Assembly (NCBI GenBank): GCA_025352225.1
Contig: JANXTT010000154.1
Location: 1 to 34,641, forward strand
DNA from: Mucilaginibacter sp.
GTDB taxonomy: Bacteria > Bacteroidota > Bacteroidia > Sphingobacteriales > Sphingobacteriaceae
Reading direction: 5' to 3'
DNA length: 34,641 nucleotides
Shown piece by piece: positions 1 through 9,126 of this stretch. Both the position numbers and the translations under genes were made by a program. Positions within the stretch are counted from its first letter, which is position 1; every line of letters begins with the position of its first letter. The notes under the pieces were generated by a model, which saw nothing but the letters and a program-made list of their open reading frames with translations, did no database searches and was not told the origin of the DNA.

Positions 1-1
1 T

Positions 2-103
2 ATATACATCAGCAGTACATCTAATGTTGCGTTATACAATAAAATTAAAGCTAATTTTTTATCTGGCGTTGAGTCGTTATTTAAACATACCAATCAAAAA
101 TAA
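2..103 (+). CDS. C-terminal fragment of an unidentified gene
   Basis: An open frame enters from the left edge and stops with TAA at 101-103, leaving 33 residues that end in FLSGVESLFKHTNQK. It is followed 35 bases later by a strong rho-independent terminator on the same strand, which supports a real gene ending here. I do not recognise the family from this tail. A second frame (3-107) is also open to a TAA, so the frame choice is not certain; I prefer this one because its translation is a plausible soluble helical tail, whereas the other is unusually hydrophobic. Confidence 0.4.
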   Translation: MYISSTSNVALYNKIKANFLSGVESLFKHTNQK

Positions 104-138
104 ATAACCCAATTTTAAATCCTAAATCTATTAGAAGG

Positions 139-166
139 AAAGTACCGGTTTTACGGTACTTTTTTT
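139..166 (+). terminator. Rho-independent terminator
   Basis: A perfect 9-bp stem (AAAGTACCG at 139-147, CGGTACTTT at 154-162) with a 6-base loop runs straight into a T tract (160-166). It closes the gene entering from the left edge and insulates the downstream barrel gene. Confidence 0.85.
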
Positions 167-179
167 ATGCCTTGTTTTC

Positions 180-189
180 AGAACGTTCT
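180..189. promoter_or_regulatory. Perfect 10-bp palindrome upstream of the barrel gene
   Basis: AGAACGTTCT is its own reverse complement and lies 133 bases before the start at 322. A second near-palindrome, GTATAGTATAC (214-224), follows. Such sites can be dimeric-repressor operators, but no regulator gene is adjacent, so a regulatory role is a guess. I saw no exact TAnnTTTG box in this spacer. Confidence 0.25.
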
Positions 190-321
190 AAAGAATTTTA
201 TAATCTGGATTATGTATAGTATACAAATAAAAAGCTAAAATAAACGAGATGGGTCGCCGCCATTTACATCATATCAGAACAAAATAAAAAAAGATATGTT
301 AAGTAAATAATTTATCGATCT

Positions 322-2874
322 ATGAAATATATATTTATACCTATAGCAATTATTTATTCGGCCCTATCTCCGGTACTTGCGCAAAAAAAAATATCTGCAG
401 ATAGTGTTACCGTGGCTATTCATGCTCAATATAATAAAGGTGGTGCCTGGCGGCGTTTGTGGTTAGGTAAAAACTATCGCCAATTATGGGCCACTCCGGT
501 AAAAATGAAAGTTTTTCATTTGGAAAAGGAAAAAGGGGGTTTAAAAATTACGGGTATAGGTGGTGGCAACCAAACCACCTCATTACAAATGGTAGATGCT
601 GATGGTAACGAATGGGCATTACGTTCTATTCAGAAAACCACCTCGCGCGAATTACCTAAATATTATAAAAACACCATAGTTACAGATTTTCTTCAAGACG
701 AAGTTTCTACTGGGCATCCTTTCTCGGCATTAGCTGTACCGCCCTTAGCCGAAGCACTGGATATCCCGCATGCGCACCCGCAATTGGTGTATCTGCCCGA
801 TGGTGCCAACCTGGGCGAGTATCGTAAGGCATTTGGCAATCAGGTATATATGTTTGAAGAGCATAAACTACCCGATGGCAAAAAACAGATAAAAACAGAA
901 AAACTACAAGATAAATTAGAAGAAGATAATAGCACTAAGGCCGATCAGCAACAGCTTTTGCGCGCGCGCCTTTTGGATATGATTATAGGCGACTGGGACC
1001 GCCACGAAGGCCAGTGGCGTTGGGAAAAGGAAGGGGATACAGTTAAAAACCTGTATCAGCCCGTTCCGCGCGATAGGGATAAGGTTTTCTATACCACATC
1101 AGGCATTGTGCCTTTCTTTATAGCAATGGGCCAGCCTAAATTACAGCCCTTTAAAGGCCATATACACAACATAAGCGGTTGGAATAAAAACGCCGTTAAC
1201 TTTGACCTCTATTTTTTAAATCAACTGAGCCAGGCCGATTGGGAGCAACAGATAGCATACGTACAAGATAAGCTTACAGACGCTCTGCTTGAGAAAGCAG
1301 TTAAGTTAATGCCTGCCAATATTTATGCCATTTCGGGACAGGAAATTGTAAATACACTTATAGCACGACGAAACAACATCAAAACAGATGCACTTGCCTA
1401 CTATAAGTTTCTGAGCAAAACGGTAGACATACCGGGATCTGATAAAAAGGAACAATTTAATATAGAGAAACAAAACGATGGCAGGGTGAGTATAACTATT
1501 CACAAACTTAAAAGTGATAGTGTTGGCAAGGTAATTTATCAGCGTACTTTTGACCCCAAGGATACTAAGGATATCAGGGTGTACGGCCTGGGTGGTAAAA
1601 ATATTTTTACCGTTACCGGGAATAATGCTTCGCCGATAAAGGTGAGGATGATAGGGGGTACCGACGAGGATAGCTATATCATTGACAATAAAGTTGATAG
1701 TAAGGGTACACTATATGTTTATGATCGGTCTGATCAAAAAAACAACCTGCCATCCCGCTCGGCAGCACATGTAATCACATCAACGGATACTACCATTAAT
1801 CAGTTTGACAGGCCTGTGCATAAATCCGACCATTTTTCGCCATTGGTTAGCTTGGGATACAGCCCGGAAGACGGGGTGCAGCTAATTGCTGGTTTAGTAG
1901 CTGAGAAATATGGCTTTAAAAAATCTCCTTTCGCGTATAAGCAAGAACTTAAAATTAGTTATACGCTTGCCAAGGGATCCTTCATCAATACTTATAAGGG
2001 CGATTTTATCAAACTAATTGGCAATAACGATTTACTGGTTAATATACTTGTACGTGGCCCCAAAAACGTTAATAATTTTTTTGGCTTGGGTAACGAGGGC
2101 GTTTTTGTTGACGCAGGCTATAAAACTTTTGATTATTACCGCAACCGATATGATTATTCGGTTGTTGATATACGTTTGGCTCGGCAGTTTGGTAAATGGC
2201 AAATCAGTGAAGGTGTTATTGGTCAGTATTATTATAGCGCGGCTGTAAATAACGATAACCATTTTTTTGGTGAGTATAACCCTCAACACCCCGAAGTAAA
2301 TTTGTTTGCTACTAAATATTATGCGGGTTTAGTAGGCGGTGCTACGCTTGATAAGCGTAATAACACCACCATGCCATCCAAAGGGATTATGTGGAAAACT
2401 ACTATTACCGGGCTATCAGGTTTAAATATCCACGACCATACCAGCGGATCAATATTATCAAATTTTAACTTTTACATACCGGTTATAGATTCCACGTTAA
2501 TACTGGCCGACCGTACCGGCGCCGGTACGATGCTGGGCAAGGGAGAGTTTTTCCAGATGATGAATCTGGGCGGGCCCAGCTTGCAGGGCTACCATACCAG
2601 CAGGTATATAGGTAACAGTATATTGTACAATAACTTGGAACTTCGCTGGCGAGTATTGGATTTTCATACCTATCTGATGCCTGGAGTGCTGGGCCTAATA
2701 GGGTATAACGACGTGGGCAGGGTATGGCTGAACGGAGAATCGTCGGACAAAGTGCATGATGCATACGGAGGTGGATTTTACATTGAGCCTTACCACGCGT
2801 TTATTATACAAGCCGTTGTTGGTAAAGGAACAGAAGGTTGGCTCACCTATTACGCTATAGGGATGCGTTTTTAG
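322..2874 (+). CDS. Kinase-like domain fused to an Omp85/TamA-type outer-membrane barrel
   Basis: The protein has 850 residues. A signal peptide (about 1-20, ending in VLAQ) is followed by about 480 soluble residues and a C-terminal barrel (about 505-850) ending in Phe. The soluble part contains ALRSIQK (99-105), IGDWDRHEGQWRW (D224, D226, R227, H228) and PRDRDKVF (D251, D253), which resemble the nucleotide-lysine, catalytic-loop and metal-binding segments of HipA/CotH/Fam20-like atypical kinases. Equivalent segments occur, as I recall, in long Bacteroidota proteins annotated as metallophosphoesterase plus BamA/TamA-type barrel; here the phosphoesterase part is absent and there are no POTRA repeats. 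The barrel holds LQGY (754-757) where Omp85 proteins carry the loop-6 (V/L)RG(F/Y) motif, so Arg is replaced by Gln. The gene converges with the che operon with 24 bases between them. The barrel assignment is firm; kinase activity is an inference. Confidence 0.75.
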   Translation: MKYIFIPIAIIYSALSPVLAQKKISADSVTVAIHAQYNKGGAWRRLWLGKNYRQLWATPVKMKVFHLEKEKGGLKITGIGGGNQTTSLQMVDADGNEWALRSIQKTTSRELPKYYKNTIVTDFLQDEVSTGHPFSALAVPPLAEALDIPHAHPQLVYLPDGANLGEYRKAFGNQVYMFEEHKLPDGKKQIKTEKLQDKLEEDNSTKADQQQLLRARLLDMIIGDWDRHEGQWRWEKEGDTVKNLYQPVPRDRDKVFYTTSGIVPFFIAMGQPKLQPFKGHIHNISGWNKNAVNFDLYFLNQLSQADWEQQIAYVQDKLTDALLEKAVKLMPANIYAISGQEIVNTLIARRNNIKTDALAYYKFLSKTVDIPGSDKKEQFNIEKQNDGRVSITIHKLKSDSVGKVIYQRTFDPKDTKDIRVYGLGGKNIFTVTGNNASPIKVRMIGGTDEDSYIIDNKVDSKGTLYVYDRSDQKNNLPSRSAAHVITSTDTTINQFDRPVHKSDHFSPLVSLGYSPEDGVQLIAGLVAEKYGFKKSPFAYKQELKISYTLAKGSFINTYKGDFIKLIGNNDLLVNILVRGPKNVNNFFGLGNEGVFVDAGYKTFDYYRNRYDYSVVDIRLARQFGKWQISEGVIGQYYYSAAVNNDNHFFGEYNPQHPEVNLFATKYYAGLVGGATLDKRNNTTMPSKGIMWKTTITGLSGLNIHDHTSGSILSNFNFYIPVIDSTLILADRTGAGTMLGKGEFFQMMNLGGPSLQGYHTSRYIGNSILYNNLELRWRVLDFHTYLMPGVLGLIGYNDVGRVWLNGESSDKVHDAYGGGFYIEPYHAFIIQAVVGKGTEGWLTYYAIGMRF

Positions 2875-2898
2875 GCTGTAATAGGCTTTAGCGTAATC

Positions 2899-3984
2899 CT
2901 AAATGCATTTACGGGTGGCAAAGAGTTGAACCACATACCTTGAGATTTCCTTTAGCGGTAAAATTTTATCAGCTGCGTTAAGTATAATAGCTTCTTTAGG
3001 CATTCCAAACACCACGCTCGAACTTTCATCCTGGGCAATGGTTCTTCCGCCTGCTTCCTTTATTTCTAATAAGCCACGGGCACCATCGTCGCCCATGCCG
3101 GTTAAAAGTATGCCTATACTATTTGAGCCGGCATACATAGCCGTAGATCTGAATAGTACATCAACAGCGGGGCGGTGCCTGTTAACCAGTGGCCCATCAT
3201 TTAGTTCAACATAGTATTGCGTTCCTCTTCTTTTTAGTAACATATGGTAGTTTCCCGGAGCTATCAAAGCTCGCCCGGGTTTAACTAAGTCGCCATTTTC
3301 GGCTTCTTTAACTTCTATCTTACATAAATCGTTAAGGCGCTCAGCAAATGAGCGGGTAAAGTTTTCGGGCATATGCTGTACAATAACAATACCCGGAATA
3401 TCAACAGGCAGGCCCTCTAAAAATACCCTTATCGCTTCGGTTCCACCGGTAGACGCTCCAACGGCAATAACCTTCTCATTTGTGGGTATCAGGTTTTTAG
3501 ATTTTATTAAAGGCAATACGGCATCCGCCGATAATTTAGGCCTTACGGCAGATGTTTCTGTAATTGATCTTTTATGGATTTTTGCTTGCGCGGCTGATTT
3601 AATAAGCTCACAGATCTTGCTTCGGGTATCCTCTGTTATACCAGAAGTTTCAAACATAGCTTTTGAGAGTACCTCTACAGCACCACATTCAAACGCTTTC
3701 GAAGTTATCTCCAGATTACTTCGGGCATTGTCTGCTATGATTACAACTGGAATAGGATGTTGAGACATGATTTTCTTTAAAAAAGTTATCCCATCCATTC
3801 GTGGCATTTCAATATCCAGGGTAATAACATCCGGAATTTGGATTGCCATTTTATTAGCGGCAATAAATGGGTCGGCGGCCGAAGCTATAACTTCAATTGC
3901 AGGGTCAGCACTTAATATTTTGGACAGTGCCTGTCTGAATGTAGCAGAATCATCAACAATAAGTACTTTTATCTTTTCCTTCAT
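2899..3984 (-). CDS. cheB: CheB, chemoreceptor glutamate methylesterase/response regulator
   Basis: Removes methyl groups from receptor glutamates, and may deamidate glutamines, in the cytoplasm to reset receptor sensitivity. The 361 residues comprise an N-terminal receiver domain (DD at 11-12, phospho-acceptor D57 in LDIEMP), a linker, and a C-terminal methylesterase. The catalytic triad is S178 (GASTGG), H204 (VQHMP) and D300 (GMGDDG), with the same spacing (26 and 96) that I recall for Salmonella CheB S164/H190/D286. The receiver deviates in two places: the switch Ser/Thr that normally follows VV(M/V)(V/I) is Ala in PVVIIAD, and the conserved KP is KA in LSKAM. It is the last gene of the che operon, 11 bases after cheD. 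Confidence 0.95.
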   Translation of the reverse strand: MKEKIKVLIVDDSATFRQALSKILSADPAIEVIASAADPFIAANKMAIQIPDVITLDIEMPRMDGITFLKKIMSQHPIPVVIIADNARSNLEITSKAFECGAVEVLSKAMFETSGITEDTRSKICELIKSAAQAKIHKRSITETSAVRPKLSADAVLPLIKSKNLIPTNEKVIAVGASTGGTEAIRVFLEGLPVDIPGIVIVQHMPENFTRSFAERLNDLCKIEVKEAENGDLVKPGRALIAPGNYHMLLKRRGTQYYVELNDGPLVNRHRPAVDVLFRSTAMYAGSNSIGILLTGMGDDGARGLLEIKEAGGRTIAQDESSSVVFGMPKEAIILNAADKILPLKEISRYVVQLFATRKCI

Positions 3985-3995
3985 CTGTAATGATC

Positions 3996-4484
3996 TTAAA
4001 CTTTATTGTTATTGATTTTTTGCTCAAGCAGTTCGGTATGTTTGATGGATTTAACCATCACTTCGCCCGTAGCAGAGTAAAACACAATTTTCCTTCCGTT
4101 GGTGCCACCCACATTATGGCTTATAACTGGTATTTGTTCTTTTTTTAATAGTTCCATAGCCAGCTCAATATTGCGTTCGCCGATGTGAAATATGCCATTT
4201 GGCATCCCTGTTTCACTACCGCCAAATACTTTGGCCCGGAGGTCCGTTTTACAACTGCCAAGTGCCAGCATTTTGGCTATTAAATATGGAATGGCAATGT
4301 TTCCGTATTTATTAGACGGGATACCTTCGCCGTTCCATCTTGGCAACATAAAGTGATTTATACTGCCAAATTTTAAAACCGGATCCACCAGGGCTACAGC
4401 AATGCACGAACCTAAAATAGTATCTACTATATGAGGTTTTTTACTGGCGAAAACTGAACCCGGGTATAAATAATAACTGTCCAT
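3996..4484 (-). CDS. cheD: CheD, chemoreceptor glutamine deamidase
   Basis: Converts specific receptor glutamines to glutamates so that they can be methylated. The 162-residue protein carries the family active site: C27 in LGSC and H44 in INHFMLP, with T22 a likely third member, the same numbering I recall from Thermotoga CheD (C27/H44). A family-typical glycine-rich segment, VFGGSETG, follows. It sits between cheR (15 bases upstream) and cheB (11 bases downstream). In many bacteria CheD acts with the phosphatase CheC, but no cheC is present here, so CheD may act only on the two MCPs. Confidence 0.93.
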   Translation of the reverse strand: MDSYYLYPGSVFASKKPHIVDTILGSCIAVALVDPVLKFGSINHFMLPRWNGEGIPSNKYGNIAIPYLIAKMLALGSCKTDLRAKVFGGSETGMPNGIFHIGERNIELAMELLKKEQIPVISHNVGGTNGRKIVFYSATGEVMVKSIKHTELLEQKINNNKV

Positions 4485-4499
4485 TATAATTGTTCCTGC

Positions 4500-5357
4500 T
4501 TATATTTTTTTAAAAGTAGTGGGCTGAATTTGCATTAAAGGTAAATTCATATTAGCTACCGATTCTGAATGGCCCAGAAACAAAAAACCACCAGGCTCTA
4601 ACTTTGAACATAACTTCTGAATAACTTTTTCCTGGGTTGCGCGGTCAAAATATATCAGCACATTTCTGCAAAAAATAACATTAAAATTGGGGATAGGGCT
4701 AAAATCGCCATCTATAAAGTTTAGTCGGTCAAATGTTACCTTTTCCCTTAGCTGTGGTATAATACGCACAGTTTTATTTAGCGCATCCTTGCTTTTTAAC
4801 AGGTATTGCCTTTTTAGTAGCATGGGCACCGGGGCCACTTTTTCTTCGGCATATACCGCAGATGCCGCCCGGTTAAGGGCTTGGGTTGAAATATCAGTGG
4901 CGAAAATATTAAAATTGAACCCCGTATTTTTTTCGGCAAACTGGCTCAAAACCATTGCTAATGTATAGGGCTCTTCGCCGGTAGAGCAACCCGCGCTCCA
5001 TACTTTAAAGGGTTTTGTAAACGAGTGCACCTTAATAAAGCCTGGCAATATGTTATTTGATAAAAAGTCGAAGTGAACAGCCTCCCTAAAAAAGTCGGTT
5101 TTATTAGTCGTTACCACATCAACCATATTAATAAGCTCTAACCGTTTACCTTCGGCACTAAACACATACTCGCAATATTCTTTAAACGATGAAATATTTA
5201 AAGCCTTTAACCTTTTATGTAAACGGCCCTCCAGCATTGTTTTTTTAGATGGCGGAAGCTTAATGCCATAATTATTAAAAATGAAGGTGCTTAACTTGTT
5301 AAAGTCAGCTGCAGTCATGTTTGAAGTATGAAAAATATTACTATCCGGATAGCTCAT
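4500..5357 (-). CDS. cheR: CheR, chemoreceptor glutamate methyltransferase
   Basis: Transfers methyl groups from S-adenosylmethionine to receptor glutamates. The 285 residues show the helical N-terminal domain (about 12-85) and the methyltransferase domain with SAM-binding motif I at SAGCSTGEEPY (121-131), the acidic D155 of the second strand, and FCRNVLIYFD (229-238). The beta-subdomain, which in some CheR proteins binds the receptor C-terminal pentapeptide, lies at about 184-210; its length appears similar to E. coli CheR from memory, which would fit tail-dependent docking. Twenty bases separate it from the upstream MCP gene. Confidence 0.95.
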   Translation of the reverse strand: MSYPDSNIFHTSNMTAADFNKLSTFIFNNYGIKLPPSKKTMLEGRLHKRLKALNISSFKEYCEYVFSAEGKRLELINMVDVVTTNKTDFFREAVHFDFLSNNILPGFIKVHSFTKPFKVWSAGCSTGEEPYTLAMVLSQFAEKNTGFNFNIFATDISTQALNRAASAVYAEEKVAPVPMLLKRQYLLKSKDALNKTVRIIPQLREKVTFDRLNFIDGDFSPIPNFNVIFCRNVLIYFDRATQEKVIQKLCSKLEPGGFLFLGHSESVANMNLPLMQIQPTTFKKI

Positions 5358-5377
5358 GTATGGTTATTAGAAATTGC

Positions 5378-7027
5378 TTAAAATTTTTCGTAATCTTCAT
5401 CAAGTGCATCCATATTTAAACTTACTCCGTTCGATTTATATTTGGGTGCGGAGGATAGTTTTTTTACGGCGTTATTCCTTTTTTTAGAAAAGGCTGTAGC
5501 CTGCACAGCCGCGACTTTATATTTTGAACTGCTTTCAAATTTAAAGAACGAGATAATTTCTTTGAGCTGATCTGCCTGCGACGATAACTCTTCGGCACTG
5601 GCCGCCATCTCTTCGGATGTGGCTGCATTCTGTTGCGTAACCTGGTTTAATTGCTGGATGGCATTATTAATTTGACTGGCACCTAAGTTTTGTTCAGAAC
5701 TTGAAGAACTAATCTCTTCTACCAGTTTGGCGGTATGTTGTATGTTTGGAACAATGGCGCCTAAAAGCCGGCCTGATTTTTCTGCTATGGTTACACTGGA
5801 TTGCGAAAGTTCATTGATCTCTGTAGCGGCAACCTGCGATTTTTCCGCAAGTTTACGAACCTCGGCAGCTACAACGGCAAATCCGCGGCCCTGATCGCCA
5901 GCCCGGGCGGCTTCAACCGCGGCGTTAAGCGCGAGAATATTTGTTTGACGGGCAATATCACTTATAACGCTGATTTTATCGGCAATTAACTTCATTGAAC
6001 TAACAGCCTCGTTCACGGCTACACTGCCGTCAATGGCATCCGCAGAAGCTTTAATTGCTATTTTTTCCGTTTGGTGGGCGTTTTCGGTATTTTGCTGAAC
6101 ATTGGCAACCATTTCTTCCATGGATGAGGAAACTTCTTCTGTTGCGGCGGCCTGCTCTGTAGCACCTTCTGACATTTGCTGTGATGATGAACTAAGCTCC
6201 TGGCTGGCGGCTACAATATTGTCTGACGCGGAGTTTACATAGGAGATCACATTTTTAAACTTATGGATCATCCCTTTTAAATCTGCAAGCAATAATCCTA
6301 TCTCATCTTGGTTAGTAGTATCAATATCAACCGTTAAATCACCTTCCGAAAGCTTTGAAACCACTACCGACGCGTTATTAATGGCTTTTTTGATATTATT
6401 AACAATCAACATTGATATGCTTAAAGAAACGCCTATGCCTAACAATATAAAAATGTAGGAGTTGGTTTTGGCATTTGAATATATCACCTGCCCTTTGTTG
6501 TACTCCTCTTCTGCTACAGAGAGCTGTAGGTCTGTTAACTCGGTTACTTTATTCGTTATAGGGTCAATTTTTGGATATAAATCGTTAATTGCGAATGCTG
6601 TTAACGCTATTTTATCTTCTTTTTCAACAATGGCCAAAAGCGTTTCTATAGGCTCATCAGCATTACGCATCAATATTTCGGCCTGATCAGCAAGTTTCTT
6701 TTCTTCGGGAACCAGATACGTAGCGAGGTATGCTTTCCAAGTCGTTTTTATTTCTTCTTGCGCCCTGATGATATTTCTTTTACCGGTTTTGAAATCTATG
6801 GTTCCATTTCTCATTTTTTGAGTAGCATCCACAATATTAACGGCATAGCTATCCGAAATAACCTTTAGCTGTTTTAAACAAACTACCCGGTCTTTATATA
6901 CCGTTTCGAGCGAGGCGTTTACGCTACTTAAATTACTGAGCCCGTATAAACCTATAACGACCAATATGATGGAGGTAAGGAATACCATAACAAATAGCTT
7001 TGTCGAAATTTTTATATTATTGATCAT
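5378..7027 (-). CDS. Methyl-accepting chemotaxis protein with 4HB sensor and HAMP
   Basis: A membrane receptor of 549 residues that controls CheA. In order: TM1 (about 11-30), a periplasmic four-helix-bundle sensor (about 35-185) with the signature [21 protein letters not shown]2 (about 190-210), HAMP (about 211-263, including SEGDLTVDI and DEIGLL), and a cytoplasmic signalling coiled coil with hairpin tip near [20 protein letters not shown]. The sensor has Cys50 where my recollection of the family signature has Pro (VVPLKQ). The tail ends in LDEDYEKF, a candidate docking motif shared with the neighbouring receptor. It is the second of two tandem receptor genes, 41 bases after the first, and is clearly paralogous to it over the sensor. 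Confidence 0.95.
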   Translation of the reverse strand: MINNIKISTKLFVMVFLTSIILVVIGLYGLSNLSSVNASLETVYKDRVVCLKQLKVISDSYAVNIVDATQKMRNGTIDFKTGKRNIIRAQEEIKTTWKAYLATYLVPEEKKLADQAEILMRNADEPIETLLAIVEKEDKIALTAFAINDLYPKIDPITNKVTELTDLQLSVAEEEYNKGQVIYSNAKTNSYIFILLGIGVSLSISMLIVNNIKKAINNASVVVSKLSEGDLTVDIDTTNQDEIGLLLADLKGMIHKFKNVISYVNSASDNIVAASQELSSSSQQMSEGATEQAAATEEVSSSMEEMVANVQQNTENAHQTEKIAIKASADAIDGSVAVNEAVSSMKLIADKISVISDIARQTNILALNAAVEAARAGDQGRGFAVVAAEVRKLAEKSQVAATEINELSQSSVTIAEKSGRLLGAIVPNIQHTAKLVEEISSSSSEQNLGASQINNAIQQLNQVTQQNAATSEEMAASAEELSSQADQLKEIISFFKFESSSKYKVAAVQATAFSKKRNNAVKKLSSAPKYKSNGVSLNMDALDEDYEKF

Positions 7028-7068
7028 GATTACGTTTATTTATAGTGATGATATGCTGATTAATGCGG

Positions 7069-8628
7069 TTAATACTTTTCATATTTTTCGTCAAGCTTGT
7101 CTTTTCCATTCATATTTAAGTGTATACCTGTATATGCCCGTTCAACTTGCTGTTCCTTTTTTTTGATGGAATATTTACTAAAATTCGTTGCGTTACGAGT
7201 TGATAAGTGTGCCGGTACCGCTCGTGGTTTGTAGCCAGCTCGTACATCATGGCCAATATCAAAGGTTATAATGTCTTTCAAATGATCTGCCTGTCCAGAA
7301 AGTTCTTCTGAACTTGCGGCCATTTGTTCGGAAATAGCCGCGTTTTGCTGGATAACCTGGTTTAATTGTTGTAACGCGTTGTTAACCTCACTGGCACCAG
7401 TATTTTGTTCGATGCTGGAAAGGCTGATTTCCTGCACCAGTTTGGAAGTTTTTTGAATTTCGGGCACGATCATCTCCAATAATTTCCCCGATTTTTCGGC
7501 TATGGTAACGCCTGATTTGGAAAGATTATTTATTTCGAGGGCGGCTATCTGGCATCGCTCGGCAAGTTTCCTTACCTCCGCGGCTACAACGGCAAAACCT
7601 CGGCCGTTATCTCCGGCCCTTGCGGCTTCGACCGCCGCGTTTAAAGCTAACAAGTTAGTTTGGCGGGCAATATCACCAATTATTGAAATTCGTTCTGCAA
7701 TATCTTTCATGGATTGTACCGTTTGATTAACCGCTTTACTGCCTTCTATAATATCATTAGCTACTTTAAGGGCTATTTTTTCTGTTTGCAACGCATTATC
7801 GGTGTTTTGCTGGATGCTCGAAACGATCTCTTCCATTGATGATGAAACTTCTTCGGCCGACGCGGCTTGCTCGGTAGCACCCTCGGACATTTGCTGAGCC
7901 GAAGCATTCATTTGGGTACTGGCAGATGAAATATTATCAGATGCTGTCTGTACGTACGACACGATGTCTTTTAGCTTCCTTAAAATATTATTAACGTTCT
8001 TAATGATAAAAAAGGCTAATACAAAACCAAATACTATCCCGCTAATTATAATGTAGTAAGATTGTGTTCGCGAGTCATTAAAAATAACATCACCTTTTTC
8101 ATATTCAAGTTGAGCCACCCTTAACTGCAAATCTGACAGATCGCTTATCCTTTTGTTAACCGGATCTATTTTTGTGTAAAGTTGATTTTTAATATATTGA
8201 TTAAGTGCTGCCTGATCTTTTCTTTGTACAATATACTCTAACGTTTCGATGGATTCATCTGCAATATCCATTGATACCCTTGCCGTGTTCGCAAGTTCTT
8301 TTTCTTCGGGAGTTAAGTAAGTCGCAGTGTATGCTTTCCAGTTAGTTTCAATTTCTTGTTTTGCTTTTTTTATATTTTTTCTGCATGTTTCCCAGTCAAT
8401 AATGCCATTGTCCATTTTTTGTGTACTGGCAACAATGTTAACCGCGTACATATCCGAAATTACTTTCAGCTGTTTAAGGCATACCACCCGGTCTTTATAC
8501 ACCGTTTCGAGCGATGCATTTACCGCTTTTAAATTTCGGTCGCCATTTATGCCCACCACCCCAATAATGAGGAAGAGCACACCTACCAAAATGTAGAGCT
8601 TGGTAGAAACTTTTAAATTTTTGATCAT
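7069..8628 (-). CDS. Methyl-accepting chemotaxis protein lacking HAMP
   Basis: A 519-residue paralogue of the adjacent receptor. TM1 (about 11-30), the four-helix-bundle sensor (about 35-185) and TM2 (about 191-209) match, including Cys50. However, 38 residues are missing between TM2 and the shared DIVSYV..ASDNI segment: the sequence runs [19 protein letters not shown], directly into the signalling helix. This removes the HAMP relay. The kinase-control tip ([20 protein letters not shown]) is intact, so the protein is probably functional rather than decayed. The tail ends in LDEKYEKY after HLNMNG, parallel to SLNMDA...DYEKF in the paralogue. cheW lies 24 bases upstream. Confidence 0.95.
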   Translation of the reverse strand: MIKNLKVSTKLYILVGVLFLIIGVVGINGDRNLKAVNASLETVYKDRVVCLKQLKVISDMYAVNIVASTQKMDNGIIDWETCRKNIKKAKQEIETNWKAYTATYLTPEEKELANTARVSMDIADESIETLEYIVQRKDQAALNQYIKNQLYTKIDPVNKRISDLSDLQLRVAQLEYEKGDVIFNDSRTQSYYIIISGIVFGFVLAFFIIKNVNNILRKLKDIVSYVQTASDNISSASTQMNASAQQMSEGATEQAASAEEVSSSMEEIVSSIQQNTDNALQTEKIALKVANDIIEGSKAVNQTVQSMKDIAERISIIGDIARQTNLLALNAAVEAARAGDNGRGFAVVAAEVRKLAERCQIAALEINNLSKSGVTIAEKSGKLLEMIVPEIQKTSKLVQEISLSSIEQNTGASEVNNALQQLNQVIQQNAAISEQMAASSEELSGQADHLKDIITFDIGHDVRAGYKPRAVPAHLSTRNATNFSKYSIKKKEQQVERAYTGIHLNMNGKDKLDEKYEKY

Positions 8629-8652
8629 AGTTTAATTTCTAATAAAACTTAC

Positions 8653-9126
8653 TTAATGTTCTGTAATAGCATATACATCCTCGGCCGAAAAAACCCGGTC
8701 AATATTCAAGATCATAACGAATATATCTTCTACTTTTCCAATCCCTTTAATAAAGTCTTCCCGGTACATGGCTCCCATGCTCGCAGAAACCTGAATGGCT
8801 TCATCCGGAATATCGATCACTTTTTGAACAGAATCAACTATCGCCCCTACTAATAATGATTCGTTTCCGCTATCAATATTTAACACAATGATGCAGGTAT
8901 CAATGGTGAACGCGGCCTCGGGCATAGCAAATTTGTTACGGGCATCAATTACAGGTAAAATATTACCTCTTAAATTAATAACGCCTTTCATAAAACCCGG
9001 CGACCGTGGTACCTTTGTGATGGGTTTCATCTCTAATATCTCCAATACCTTACCCACATTAATGGCAAAAAGCTCATTTTGAAGATTGAACGTTAAATAC
9101 GACTGTGTTTGGAATTTTATTGACAT
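8653..9126 (-). CDS. cheW: CheW, receptor-kinase coupling protein
   Basis: A single CheW domain of 157 residues that bridges receptors and CheA in the signalling array. Typical segments are YLTFNLQNELFAINVGKVLEI (family start; quoted in part), KGVINLRGNILPVIDAR and the FIKGIGKVED strand near the C-terminus. Its start (ATG at 9124-9126) lies inside the 3' end of cheA (stop at 9117-9119), a 10-base overlap that suggests translational coupling and matched expression of the two partners. Confidence 0.95.
   Translation of the reverse strand: MSIKFQTQSYLTFNLQNELFAINVGKVLEILEMKPITKVPRSPGFMKGVINLRGNILPVIDARNKFAMPEAAFTIDTCIIVLNIDSGNESLLVGAIVDSVQKVIDIPDEAIQVSASMGAMYREDFIKGIGKVEDIFVMILNIDRVFSAEDVYAITEH

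Noticed and set aside
7502..7726. Plus-strand open frames opposite the MCP signalling domains
   Set aside because: The Ala/Glu-rich coiled-coil codons routinely give open frames on the opposite strand. Both receptors are continuous on the minus strand.
5378..8628. The HAMP-less receptor as a pseudogene of its neighbour
   Set aside because: The frame is open over 519 codons, the signalling tip and tail are conserved, and differences from the paralogue are spread as in two functional genes.
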